A stretch of 5,639 bases of DNA from an uncultured Clostridia bacterium (GTDB lineage: Bacteria > Bacillota > Clostridia > Christensenellales > Borkfalkiaceae), in contig CAMNIW010000096.1 of the NCBI GenBank assembly GCA_946540675.1, positions 1-5,639 on the forward strand. The letters run 5' to 3'. Below, piece by piece: positions 1-5,639 of the stretch; position 1 is the stretch's first letter, and the number at the start of each line of letters is the position of its first letter. The position numbers and the translations under genes are program-made. The notes beneath the pieces were generated by a model that saw nothing but the letters and a program-made list of their open reading frames with translations, was not told where the DNA came from and did not search any database.

Positions 1-2415
1 ATCGAGGAAGAGATGAAATCGTCGTACATCGACTACTCGATGTCGGTGATTGTTGCACGAGCACTTCCCGATGTGCGCGACGGATTCAAGCCCGTACATC
101 GCCGTATCCTCTTCGGAATGATGGGTATCGGCAACACAAGCGACAAACCCTACAAGAAATGCGCACGCGTGGTGGGTGAGGTGCTCGGAAAGTACCATCC
201 CCACGGCGACAGTTCCGTGTATGGAGCTCTTGTGCGTATGGCACAGGACTGGAATATGCGCTATACGCTGGTTGACGGCCAGGGAAACTTCGGAAGCGTC
301 GATGGCGACTCTCCGGCAGCCATGCGTTACACCGAGTGCCGTCTGTCGAGGATGGGCGAGCACATCATGGACGATCTTGAGAAGGATACTGTTGACATGG
401 CAAAGAACTTCGACGACTCGCTCGACGAGCCGACGGTGATGCCTACGAAGATACCCAACCTGCTTGTAAATGGTGGCAATGGTATAGCCGTGGGTATGGC
501 AACGAATATACCGACACATAACCTCGGCGAAGTTATCGACGGAGTTATCGCGTATATCGATAATCCGAAGATCAAACTCGACGATATGATGAAGATAATA
601 AAAGGTCCCGATTTTCCGACGGGCGGATATATAATAGCGGGCAGCGAACTCCGTGCCGCGTACGAAACAGGCAAAGGTAAAATTCAAATAAGGGCAAAAC
701 TCAATATCGAAGACGCCGACAACGGGAAAAAGAATATAGTAATAACCGAGATTCCTTATCAGGTAAACAAGGCGCAACTTCTCGAAAAAATCGCGGAATT
801 ACAGGAAAAGAACAAGGATGTTCTCGGCGGTATTTCCGATATTGCAGACGAATCCGACAGGTCGGGGATGCGTGCGGTAATAAAACTGAAACGCGACGTA
901 AATCCGCAACCTATTATCGAATTTTTGCTTAAATATACGCAGTTGCAGTGTTCTTACGGCATAAATATGGTTGCGATCGCCGGCGGAAAACCCAAGCAAC
1001 TCGGACTTTTGGAAATACTTAAATATTACGTCGATTATCAGATATCGGTCGTCTTAAGACGCACGAAATTCGACCTTACCAAAGCAAAAGAGCGTTCTCA
1101 TATCCTTGAAGGATTGATCATAGCGGTAAATAATATAGACGAAGTTATAAGGATAATAAAAACGTCGCCCGATACGCCCGCCGCTAAACAAAATCTTCGC
1201 GACGCTTTCGATTTGTCCGATAAGCAGGCTCAGGCGATTCTCGATTTAAGACTTGCGCGGATAACCAAACTCGAAGTGAACAATCTCCGCAACGAACTTG
1301 AAGAACTTCGCAAACTGATCAAGGAATTACAAGCGATAATCGACAGTAAATCGTTGCAAAAGAGCATTGTAAAAAAAGAGATATCGATAATCAAACGAAA
1401 ATACAAAGACGACAGAAGGTCAATTATCGTCGAAAACGCCGAAGAAATATCTCTCGATAAATTTTCAAGCGAAAACACGGTTGAAGAATACGTTATCGGT
1501 TATAATTGCAATAACCTTATACGTAAAGTCAAGGCGTCCACTTATAGAAAATACAATAAAAACGAAACGCCCGGAAAAGCCGAACTCTTTAAGTTCAAGG
1601 TCGAAACGGACAGCGAACACTTACTTTATGCTTTTACAAACAAGGGGAACTGCTTCCGCATAGATCTTGAATTTATCCCAGAAGGTAGCGGCGCGATGAG
1701 CGGCGGCGTAAAGTTCGATCAGGTGGTAAAAAACGCCGAGAGCGGAGAAAAACCCGTAGCCTTCTTTGCGCTTAAAGACGGTGATGTCCCGCAAGGGAAA
1801 CTGTTATTTTACACAAAATTCGGCGCGGTGAAATTATCTCCGTGGGAAGAGTATATAGTCAAAAAGAGTTCTTATCAAGCGATAAAACTCAAAGAAAAGG
1901 ACGAGATAGTCGCCGTAGAAGAACAAAAAGAGAACAGCGATTATTTGTTTACGACCCAAAAAGGTATGTGCTTGTACTGTGCGGACGAATTCCCCGAACA
2001 GGGCAGGACGGCAGGCGGCGTAAAGGGTATGGATATCGGTTCGGGCGACGAAATACTGTTTGCCGGACAAATAGCAAAAGATAAGGATTATTTGCTTGTC
2101 GTAGGAACAAGTTTCGGCACGTTTAAGAAGATAGTTCTTGGAACGATAGGAAAACTCGGCAGGGCGAGAAAGGGAGTCAGAATCTCGGACGTCGGCAACG
2201 ACGCCAAAGAAAAACTTCTCGTCGCATATCCGGTCGAAGACGGAAAGAGCGTAAACCTGCTTATTGAAAAAGATGACGATTCAAAGGATCTGCTTTATAT
2301 AAACAGCGAGAAATTGCCGCTTGAAAGCAGAACGTCAAAGGGAAAAGCGATCGCGTCGCTTGGGATATTTCGCGGAAAGGAGGTGCATCCCTTTCGCCTC
2401 CCGAATATGTTGTGA
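1..2415 (+). CDS. gyrA/parC: Type IIA DNA topoisomerase subunit A (GyrA/ParC family), 5'-partial and apparently chimeric
   Basis: This is the DNA breakage-reunion subunit, which works with GyrB or ParE to pass one duplex through another in the cytoplasm. Residues are numbered from the ATG at base 13. The winged-helix region carries HPHGDS (62-67) and the active-site pair R105-Y106 in AAMRYTE. The tower follows, then a coiled-coil stretch with ESDRSGM (280-286), KERSHILEGL (359-368) and QAQAILDLRL (405-414), and a C-terminal beta-pinwheel from about 490. The frame is open to base 1 (IEEE before the ATG), and family members normally start some residues earlier, so I treat the 5' end as cut off rather than starting at 13. 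The first ~165 residues look like Bacteroidetes GyrA. The remainder aligns better by eye with Firmicute ParC, and no GyrA-box (QRRGGKG type) is visible in the first blade. The family is certain; gyrase versus topoisomerase IV is not. The gene ends with TGA, with an unusual tail after residue 785. Confidence 0.93.
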   Translation: MEEEMKSSYIDYSMSVIVARALPDVRDGFKPVHRRILFGMMGIGNTSDKPYKKCARVVGEVLGKYHPHGDSSVYGALVRMAQDWNMRYTLVDGQGNFGSVDGDSPAAMRYTECRLSRMGEHIMDDLEKDTVDMAKNFDDSLDEPTVMPTKIPNLLVNGGNGIAVGMATNIPTHNLGEVIDGVIAYIDNPKIKLDDMMKIIKGPDFPTGGYIIAGSELRAAYETGKGKIQIRAKLNIEDADNGKKNIVITEIPYQVNKAQLLEKIAELQEKNKDVLGGISDIADESDRSGMRAVIKLKRDVNPQPIIEFLLKYTQLQCSYGINMVAIAGGKPKQLGLLEILKYYVDYQISVVLRRTKFDLTKAKERSHILEGLIIAVNNIDEVIRIIKTSPDTPAAKQNLRDAFDLSDKQAQAILDLRLARITKLEVNNLRNELEELRKLIKELQAIIDSKSLQKSIVKKEISIIKRKYKDDRRSIIVENAEEISLDKFSSENTVEEYVIGYNCNNLIRKVKASTYRKYNKNETPGKAELFKFKVETDSEHLLYAFTNKGNCFRIDLEFIPEGSGAMSGGVKFDQVVKNAESGEKPVAFFALKDGDVPQGKLLFYTKFGAVKLSPWEEYIVKKSSYQAIKLKEKDEIVAVEEQKENSDYLFTTQKGMCLYCADEFPEQGRTAGGVKGMDIGSGDEILFAGQIAKDKDYLLVVGTSFGTFKKIVLGTIGKLGRARKGVRISDVGNDAKEKLLVAYPVEDGKSVNLLIEKDDDSKDLLYINSEKLPLESRTSKGKAIASLGIFRGKEVHPFRLPNML
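500..545 (+). other. Putative chimera breakpoint inside the topoisomerase gene
   Basis: Codon choice and protein affinity switch here without loss of frame. Upstream, Glu is GAG in 7 of 8 codons and Val is GTG in 9 of 15. In roughly the next 130 codons, Glu is GAA in 8 of 9 and Val is never GTG (0 of 7). The upstream protein carries Bacteroidetes GyrA signatures (EEEMKSSYIDYSMSVIV, RDGFKPVHRRILFGM, VDGDSPAAMRYTE); the downstream protein reads like Clostridia. The breakpoint lies in a universally conserved segment (GMATNIPTHNLGEVIDG), where a misjoin or a homologous crossover would be easiest. The exact base cannot be fixed by eye. Confidence 0.7.
2379..2401 (+). promoter_or_regulatory. Shine-Dalgarno-like hairpin at the 3' end of the topoisomerase gene
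   Basis: GGAGGTG (2379-2385) can pair with CGCCTCC (2395-2401): seven pairs including one G-U, around a 9-base loop. AAAGGAGGTG is close to a perfect ribosome-binding sequence, yet no ATG, GTG or TTG opening a useful frame lies 5 to 10 bases after it. The next ATG (2407) is followed after one codon by TGA. There is no U-run after the stem, so it is not an intrinsic terminator. It could be a masked ribosome-binding site, a recoding stimulator, or chance in a Lys-Glu-Val coding context. The structure is visible; the function is unproven. Confidence 0.35.
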
Positions 2416-2767
2416 TAAAAGCGTAGATCCGACTGAGTTCGATTTTGACGAACCGTATGTAACCGACGTTCCGACGCGGACGGAAGAAAATTGCGAAGCG
2501 AAAAACTCGGATTATAAAGACGACTCAGAGCCCGATTTCGATTCGGGTATGCTTGCTCGGGACGGCGAAATCGGAGAGAGTGCCGAAATCGGGTCGGAAG
2601 TCGCGCGTGAAGACGCGGAAGTTTCGCAAACCCCGGAAATTGAAAGGACCGAAAGTATAGACAGCCGAACGGATGATTATATCGAAGCGGAAAAAACGCC
2701 GGAGATAAACGACGACGGAGATAACGAAAGAGTTGACGATGAGCCTAAAAAGGAGCGCATTGAAATT
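2416..2767 (+). other. Open, coding-like acidic stretch with no clear start
   Basis: In the frame of the downstream protein this stretch encodes about 117 residues with no stop, 41 of them Asp or Glu, plus many Ser and Thr and few hydrophobics. That is typical of an intrinsically disordered acidic tail or linker. Codon choice (GAA, GAC, GCG, ATA) matches the surrounding Clostridia-like genes, so it is probably translated. No ATG, GTG or TTG occurs in this frame between the topoisomerase stop and 2549; the nearest upstream options are TTG at 2360 and TTG at 2321, both buried in the topoisomerase gene. It could be the N-terminal part of the next protein, or a topoisomerase acidic tail separated by a frameshift. 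Confidence 0.5.
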
Positions 2768-3316
2768 ATGGAAAACACGAGATTGAATATTCTTATCGAC
2801 AAATCGAGAAACTGTTATGACGGTATAGTAAAAATAATAGGCGACTTATACGATGCCGTTACCAAGGACGGAAAAACCATTTCTTATACCAAAGAGCGGT
2901 TTTTTGCCGAATACGACGTGTATTTGCAGTCCGCGCTTGTGAGCATTTGTTCCGGTCTTAACAGGTTCGGGGAAGAAGAGATGGAATTTATCGAAAGCCT
3001 TTCAACCTACGGCAAATTGGTCGACGGTACGGATTTTACTCTTTTCGCGAATTGCTCGAAAGAAATGCGGGATAAACTTGCGGAAATGGCAAATGAAAAG
3101 TTGGCAGTCGTTCCGTACTGCGTCAAGGTCGCAGGCGCGCTCGACAGTACAAAGAATTTCGGAATAACCAAGGCGATACACGATCTTTCGGTCAAGATAT
3201 GCTTCAATCTCAAACTTATCGACGAAAACGCCGATATAAAATCTAATACGGATATACTTAATTCGCTTAAAGCGATACATACTTTTGCCGCTTTGCGCGG
3301 AATTAAATTAAGGTAA
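2549..3316 (+). CDS. Hypothetical protein: acidic disordered N-terminus plus helical C-terminal domain
   Basis: I do not recognise this protein. The C-terminal ~180 residues, from the internal ATG at 2768, look like a folded, mainly alpha-helical soluble domain with no signal peptide or membrane segment. Visible pieces, numbered from that ATG, are SALVSICSGLNRFGEEEMEFIESL (split here as SALVSICSGLNR, 55-66, and FGEEEMEFIESL, 67-78), a central helical part with KEMRDKLAEMANEK (98-111), and a terminal helix ending AALRGIKLR. The stretch after NRFG faintly recalls TerB-like helical domains, but that is a guess. The start is uncertain. I chose the first in-frame ATG after the topoisomerase stop (255 aa), although it lacks a ribosome-binding site. 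The ATG at 2768 (182 aa) has AAAAGGAG 12 bases upstream, and TTG at 2360 would add the whole acidic stretch. The stop is 4 bases before trkA, so the two genes are probably co-translated. Confidence 0.6.
   Translation: MLARDGEIGESAEIGSEVAREDAEVSQTPEIERTESIDSRTDDYIEAEKTPEINDDGDNERVDDEPKKERIEIMENTRLNILIDKSRNCYDGIVKIIGDLYDAVTKDGKTISYTKERFFAEYDVYLQSALVSICSGLNRFGEEEMEFIESLSTYGKLVDGTDFTLFANCSKEMRDKLAEMANEKLAVVPYCVKVAGALDSTKNFGITKAIHDLSVKICFNLKLIDENADIKSNTDILNSLKAIHTFAALRGIKLR
2749..2755 (+). promoter_or_regulatory. Candidate ribosome-binding site for an internal ATG at 2768
   Basis: AAAGGAG lies 12 bases before the in-frame ATG at 2768. The spacing is longer than usual, but this is the best ribosome-binding signal for any in-frame start of the helical protein. 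It supports a 182-residue product starting MENTRLNILI, exactly where the acidic stretch gives way to a folded-looking domain. A Lys-Lys-Glu-Arg coding context can also produce this string by chance. Confidence 0.4.
3310..3313 (+). promoter_or_regulatory. Ribosome-binding site of trkA
   Basis: AAGG lies 7 bases before the trkA ATG and abuts the TAA stop of the preceding gene (3314-3316). A ribosome terminating on the upstream gene is therefore placed to restart on trkA, which suggests translational coupling. It fixes 3321 as the start. Confidence 0.6.
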
Positions 3317-3320
3317 GTCT

Positions 3321-4682
3321 ATGAAAGTTATAATTGTTGGTTTAGGTAAAATCGGTACGACCATACTCGATAATCTCGTCGCGGAAAAACACGACGTACT
3401 TGCTATCGACAGCGATCCCGACGTGGTTTATAACATTACCAACACATACGACGTTATGGGTATGTGCGGCGACGGCGCTCAATACGAGCAGTTGCTTGAA
3501 GGCGGTGCGGATAAGTGCGACTTGTTTATCGCGGTAACTGGATCCGACGAACTAAATATGCTTTCTTGCTTCGTCGCGAAAAAGATGGGGGCTAAAAATA
3601 CGGTCGCAAGAATAAGAAATACCGAGTATACCGGTGAGAGCCTTGATTTTATTAAGAAAAATCTCGATATTTCGATGATAATCAACCCTGAAAAACTTAC
3701 CGCCGAAGCGTTATACAATATGCTTAAACTTCCTTCCGCGGTAAAAGTCGAGACGTTTACGGGCAGGGCGTTTGAAATGCTCGAACTTTCCGTAAAAGAG
3801 AATTCTCCGCTCGATGGAAAAAGTCTTATCGATATAAGGAAAAAGTGTAACGAGAAATTCCTTGTTACTATTATTCGTCGCGGAGACGAAGTATATATTC
3901 CCACCGGCTCGTCGGTAATATGTGCCGGAGATAAGATATTTCTTATCGTCGTTCATTCACATGCGCATAGCTTGTTAAAGCATCTCGGATTGCTTTACAA
4001 GGAGAGTAAAGACGTGATAATCGTCGGAGCGAGTCAGACCGCGCACTATCTTACCGAAATGCTTCTTAAAGGGAGAAGCAGTGTAAAAATTATTGAAAAA
4101 TCCGCCGACAAATGCGAAGATTTCGCTGAAAATTTGACGGGGGACGTTTCGGTTATACACGGCGACGCGATGTCGCAGGACCTTCTTTTGGAAGAAGGGA
4201 TCGAAAACGTTGACGCCTTCGTGGCGCTTACGGGTCAGGACGAAGAGAACATTCTGATGTCTTTTTACGCTATATCGAAAAACGTTCCCAAAGTCGTTTC
4301 TAAGGTAAACAGAAAAGAATTGTCGCTCATTTCCGAAAATCTCGGACTCGACTCGATTATATCTCCTAAAAACGTTATAGCGGATATAATACTTCGGTAC
4401 GCAAGGGCGCTTACAAACGCAGAAAGTACCGTTAAATCGCTTTACAGTCTGGTTAACGGTAAAGCGGAAGCGCTGGAATTCGACGTCATGTCGGATTTTG
4501 AGTATAGCGGAGTATTACTTGCAAACCTTCCGACCAAAAAGGACGTTATAATCGCCGGTATCGTAAGAAACGGAAAGGCGATAATTCCCGGCGGCGAAGA
4601 CGCGATCATGACGGGTGACAGGATCATTATAATAGCCAAGGAAGAAAAGATTTACAGTTTATCGGATATAATCAGGCAATAA
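3321..4682 (+). CDS. trkA: Trk system potassium uptake protein TrkA (two RCK modules)
   Basis: This cytoplasmic nucleotide-binding regulator assembles on the TrkH pore and gates potassium uptake in response to NAD(H) or ATP/ADP. At 453 residues it has the usual full-length TrkA order of RCK_N, RCK_C, RCK_N, RCK_C. The first Rossmann fold begins at residue 3 with GLGKIG (7-12); D30 at the end of the second strand is the expected ribose-binding acidic residue, followed by GDG (50-52) and the family-typical ARIRNTEY (96-103). The first RCK_C spans roughly 145-215. The second Rossmann fold starts near 231, but its loop is GASQTA (236-241), not GxGxxG, with E259 at the ribose position and HGDA (280-283) conserved. 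The second RCK_C runs from about 380 to the end. The ATG start has a ribosome-binding site. The next gene, trkH, starts 1 base after the stop, so the regulator and pore are made together. Confidence 0.95.
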   Translation: MKVIIVGLGKIGTTILDNLVAEKHDVLAIDSDPDVVYNITNTYDVMGMCGDGAQYEQLLEGGADKCDLFIAVTGSDELNMLSCFVAKKMGAKNTVARIRNTEYTGESLDFIKKNLDISMIINPEKLTAEALYNMLKLPSAVKVETFTGRAFEMLELSVKENSPLDGKSLIDIRKKCNEKFLVTIIRRGDEVYIPTGSSVICAGDKIFLIVVHSHAHSLLKHLGLLYKESKDVIIVGASQTAHYLTEMLLKGRSSVKIIEKSADKCEDFAENLTGDVSVIHGDAMSQDLLLEEGIENVDAFVALTGQDEENILMSFYAISKNVPKVVSKVNRKELSLISENLGLDSIISPKNVIADIILRYARALTNAESTVKSLYSLVNGKAEALEFDVMSDFEYSGVLLANLPTKKDVIIAGIVRNGKAIIPGGEDAIMTGDRIIIIAKEEKIYSLSDIIRQ

Positions 4683-4683
4683 T

Positions 4684-5639
4684 ATGAATTATAGAGTTAT
4701 TTTTTCAACAATCGGCCGCGTTATTATAACGGAAGCGTTGCTTTTGCTTTTGCCGCTTTTGGTGTCGGTTATATATCTTGAAAAATGCGCGTTCTCGTTT
4801 TTGATAACGATCGGGATCGCAACAGCAGTCGGTTTGATATTCATTTTTGTCGCAAAGCCGAAAAATCAATTGATTTTTTCTAAGGAAGGTTTTGTTACGG
4901 TCGCTCTCGCATGGATATTCGTTTCGCTTATCGGATGCTTGCCGTTTATTTTCAGTAGCGAGATTCCCGACTTTATCGACGCGTTTTTCGAGACGGTCAG
5001 CGGTTTTACGACGACCGGAAGCACGATTCTTACGGGAGACAGGATAGAAGGATTAAGTAAGGGGATTTTGTTTTGGCGTAGTTTTACTCACTGGATAGGC
5101 GGCATGGGAGTTCTCGTGTTCGTTATGGCAATTACGTCTAAAAATCCAGACAGATCTATTCATATTTTAAGGGCGGAAATGCCCGGACCGAGCGTCGATA
5201 AATTGGTCCCGAGATTTAGGGATACCGCAAAAATATTATATCTTATATATATAGGGCTCACGGCATTGCTCGCTATTTTCCTTTTGTTTGGCGGAATGTC
5301 TCTGTTTGAAAGCGTGGTTTATGCGTTCGGCACGGCGGGAACCGGCGGATTTGCGACAAGGGGTACGAGTATTGCGGGATATAATGCGTATATCCAGTGG
5401 GTGCTTACCGTAGGTATGTTTTTATTCGGCGTCAACTTTAACCTTTATTATCTGATACTTATCGGAAGATTCAAGTCGATATTAAAGAGTACCGAATTGA
5501 AAGTTTACTTTGCGATGGTGTTCCTTTCGATAACGGGCATAGTTATAAATACGTGCGTCGTATCGACTAATTTCGTCTTTTCTGACGTGGTTAGAAATTC
5601 CGCATTTCAGGTAACTTCGATTGTTTCCACAACCGGTTT
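4684..5639 (+). CDS. trkH: Trk system potassium uptake protein TrkH, 3'-partial
   Basis: This is the membrane pore subunit for potassium uptake, partner of TrkA. The frame is open to the window end and gives 318 complete residues of a protein usually near 480, so about two thirds is present. It shows the TrkH/KtrB pattern of repeated membrane-helix, pore-loop, membrane-helix units: hydrophobic segments near 14-30, 38-57 and 70-90; pore loop 1 with SGFTTTGST (106-114); then HWIGGMGVLVF (136-146); pore loop 2 with TAGTGGFAT (217-225); and the start of pore loop 3, STTG (315-318), where the window ends. The filter glycines are in place in all three. The fourth pore loop lies beyond the edge. The ATG is 1 base after the trkA stop, with only a weak AGG (4674-4676) as ribosome-binding site, so expression probably depends on coupling to trkA. 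The N-terminus MNYRVIFSTIGRV is typical of the family and supports this start. Confidence 0.94.
   Translation, partial: MNYRVIFSTIGRVIITEALLLLLPLLVSVIYLEKCAFSFLITIGIATAVGLIFIFVAKPKNQLIFSKEGFVTVALAWIFVSLIGCLPFIFSSEIPDFIDAFFETVSGFTTTGSTILTGDRIEGLSKGILFWRSFTHWIGGMGVLVFVMAITSKNPDRSIHILRAEMPGPSVDKLVPRFRDTAKILYLIYIGLTALLAIFLLFGGMSLFESVVYAFGTAGTGGFATRGTSIAGYNAYIQWVLTVGMFLFGVNFNLYYLILIGRFKSILKSTELKVYFAMVFLSITGIVINTCVVSTNFVFSDVVRNSAFQVTSIVSTTG

Noticed and set aside
1481..1663. Short + strand frames inside the topoisomerase (176-439, 1481-1663, 1842-2084)
   Set aside because: They are out-of-frame readings of a conserved gene with no independent support.
2379..2401. Hairpin as an intrinsic transcription terminator after the topoisomerase
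   Set aside because: No run of T follows the stem, it lies inside the coding region, and the downstream genes continue with the same orientation and spacing.
2321..2415. TTG at 2321 as the start of the second gene
   Set aside because: It lies 95 bases inside the topoisomerase gene with no ribosome-binding site, and the residues up to about 2416 look like an out-of-frame reading (rich in Arg, unlike the acidic part that follows).
2403..2426. Third-frame tail reading EYVVIKA then TAG as the true topoisomerase C-terminus
   Set aside because: It looks like a plausible strand ending, but using it requires an unproven indel upstream. Kept only as one version of the boundary problem.
3479..3956. 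Minus-strand open frames of 141 and 81 codons opposite trkA
   Set aside because: They overlap a clear trkA fold throughout, have no ribosome-binding context or recognisable protein features, and arise from codon bias on the coding strand. The same applies to the other minus-strand frames in the window.
4683..4700. A separate promoter or regulatory gap before trkH
   Set aside because: Only one base separates the trkA stop from the trkH ATG, leaving no room for one. Coupled translation explains the arrangement.

Overview
The window is a compact, single-strand run of four coding regions, all on the + strand: a type IIA topoisomerase A subunit (5' end cut by the window edge), an unrecognised acidic/helical protein, TrkA, and TrkH (3' end cut by the window edge). 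Gaps between genes are 1 to 4 bases, apart from an ambiguous stretch just after the topoisomerase. This looks like one operon or part of one. I see no RNA gene, mobile element, CRISPR array, promoter or intrinsic terminator. No stretch longer than 300 bases lacks an open coding frame, although the function of 2416-2767 is unclear.

From about base 545 onward the sequence fits an uncultured Clostridia-like Firmicute. GAA is the dominant Glu codon, the topoisomerase C-terminal half resembles Firmicute ParC, and a two-RCK TrkA is followed directly by TrkH. The first ~500 bases look different. Their protein resembles Bacteroidetes GyrA, and the synonymous codon choice (GAG for Glu, GTG for Val) differs sharply from the rest of the same gene. 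The reading frame stays intact across the switch, which falls in the conserved segment around bases 500-545. I read this gene as a chimera of a Bacteroidetes gyrA 5' part and a Clostridia-type parC/gyrA 3' part. A metagenome assembly misjoin is the simplest explanation, because the segment lies at the window edge. True recombination is the alternative.

The junction between the topoisomerase gene and the second gene (2375-2770) is the other odd place. The topoisomerase frame stops at 2413-2415. Downstream, a different frame is open and coding-like (an acidic, probably disordered stretch) but has no ATG, GTG or TTG start before 2549. The only good ribosome-binding site in front of an in-frame ATG is at 2749-2755, for the ATG at 2768. 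A strong Shine-Dalgarno-like sequence inside the topoisomerase 3' end is paired in a 7-bp hairpin and has no normal start behind it. An indel, a misplaced gene boundary or recoding could each explain this.

Functionally, TrkA (cytoplasmic nucleotide-gated regulator) and TrkH (membrane pore) form one potassium uptake system and are almost certainly co-translated. The topoisomerase is a housekeeping neighbour. The acidic/helical protein between them has no assignable function. I found no clearly new multi-gene system. The chimeric topoisomerase and the unresolved gene boundary are the items most worth checking.
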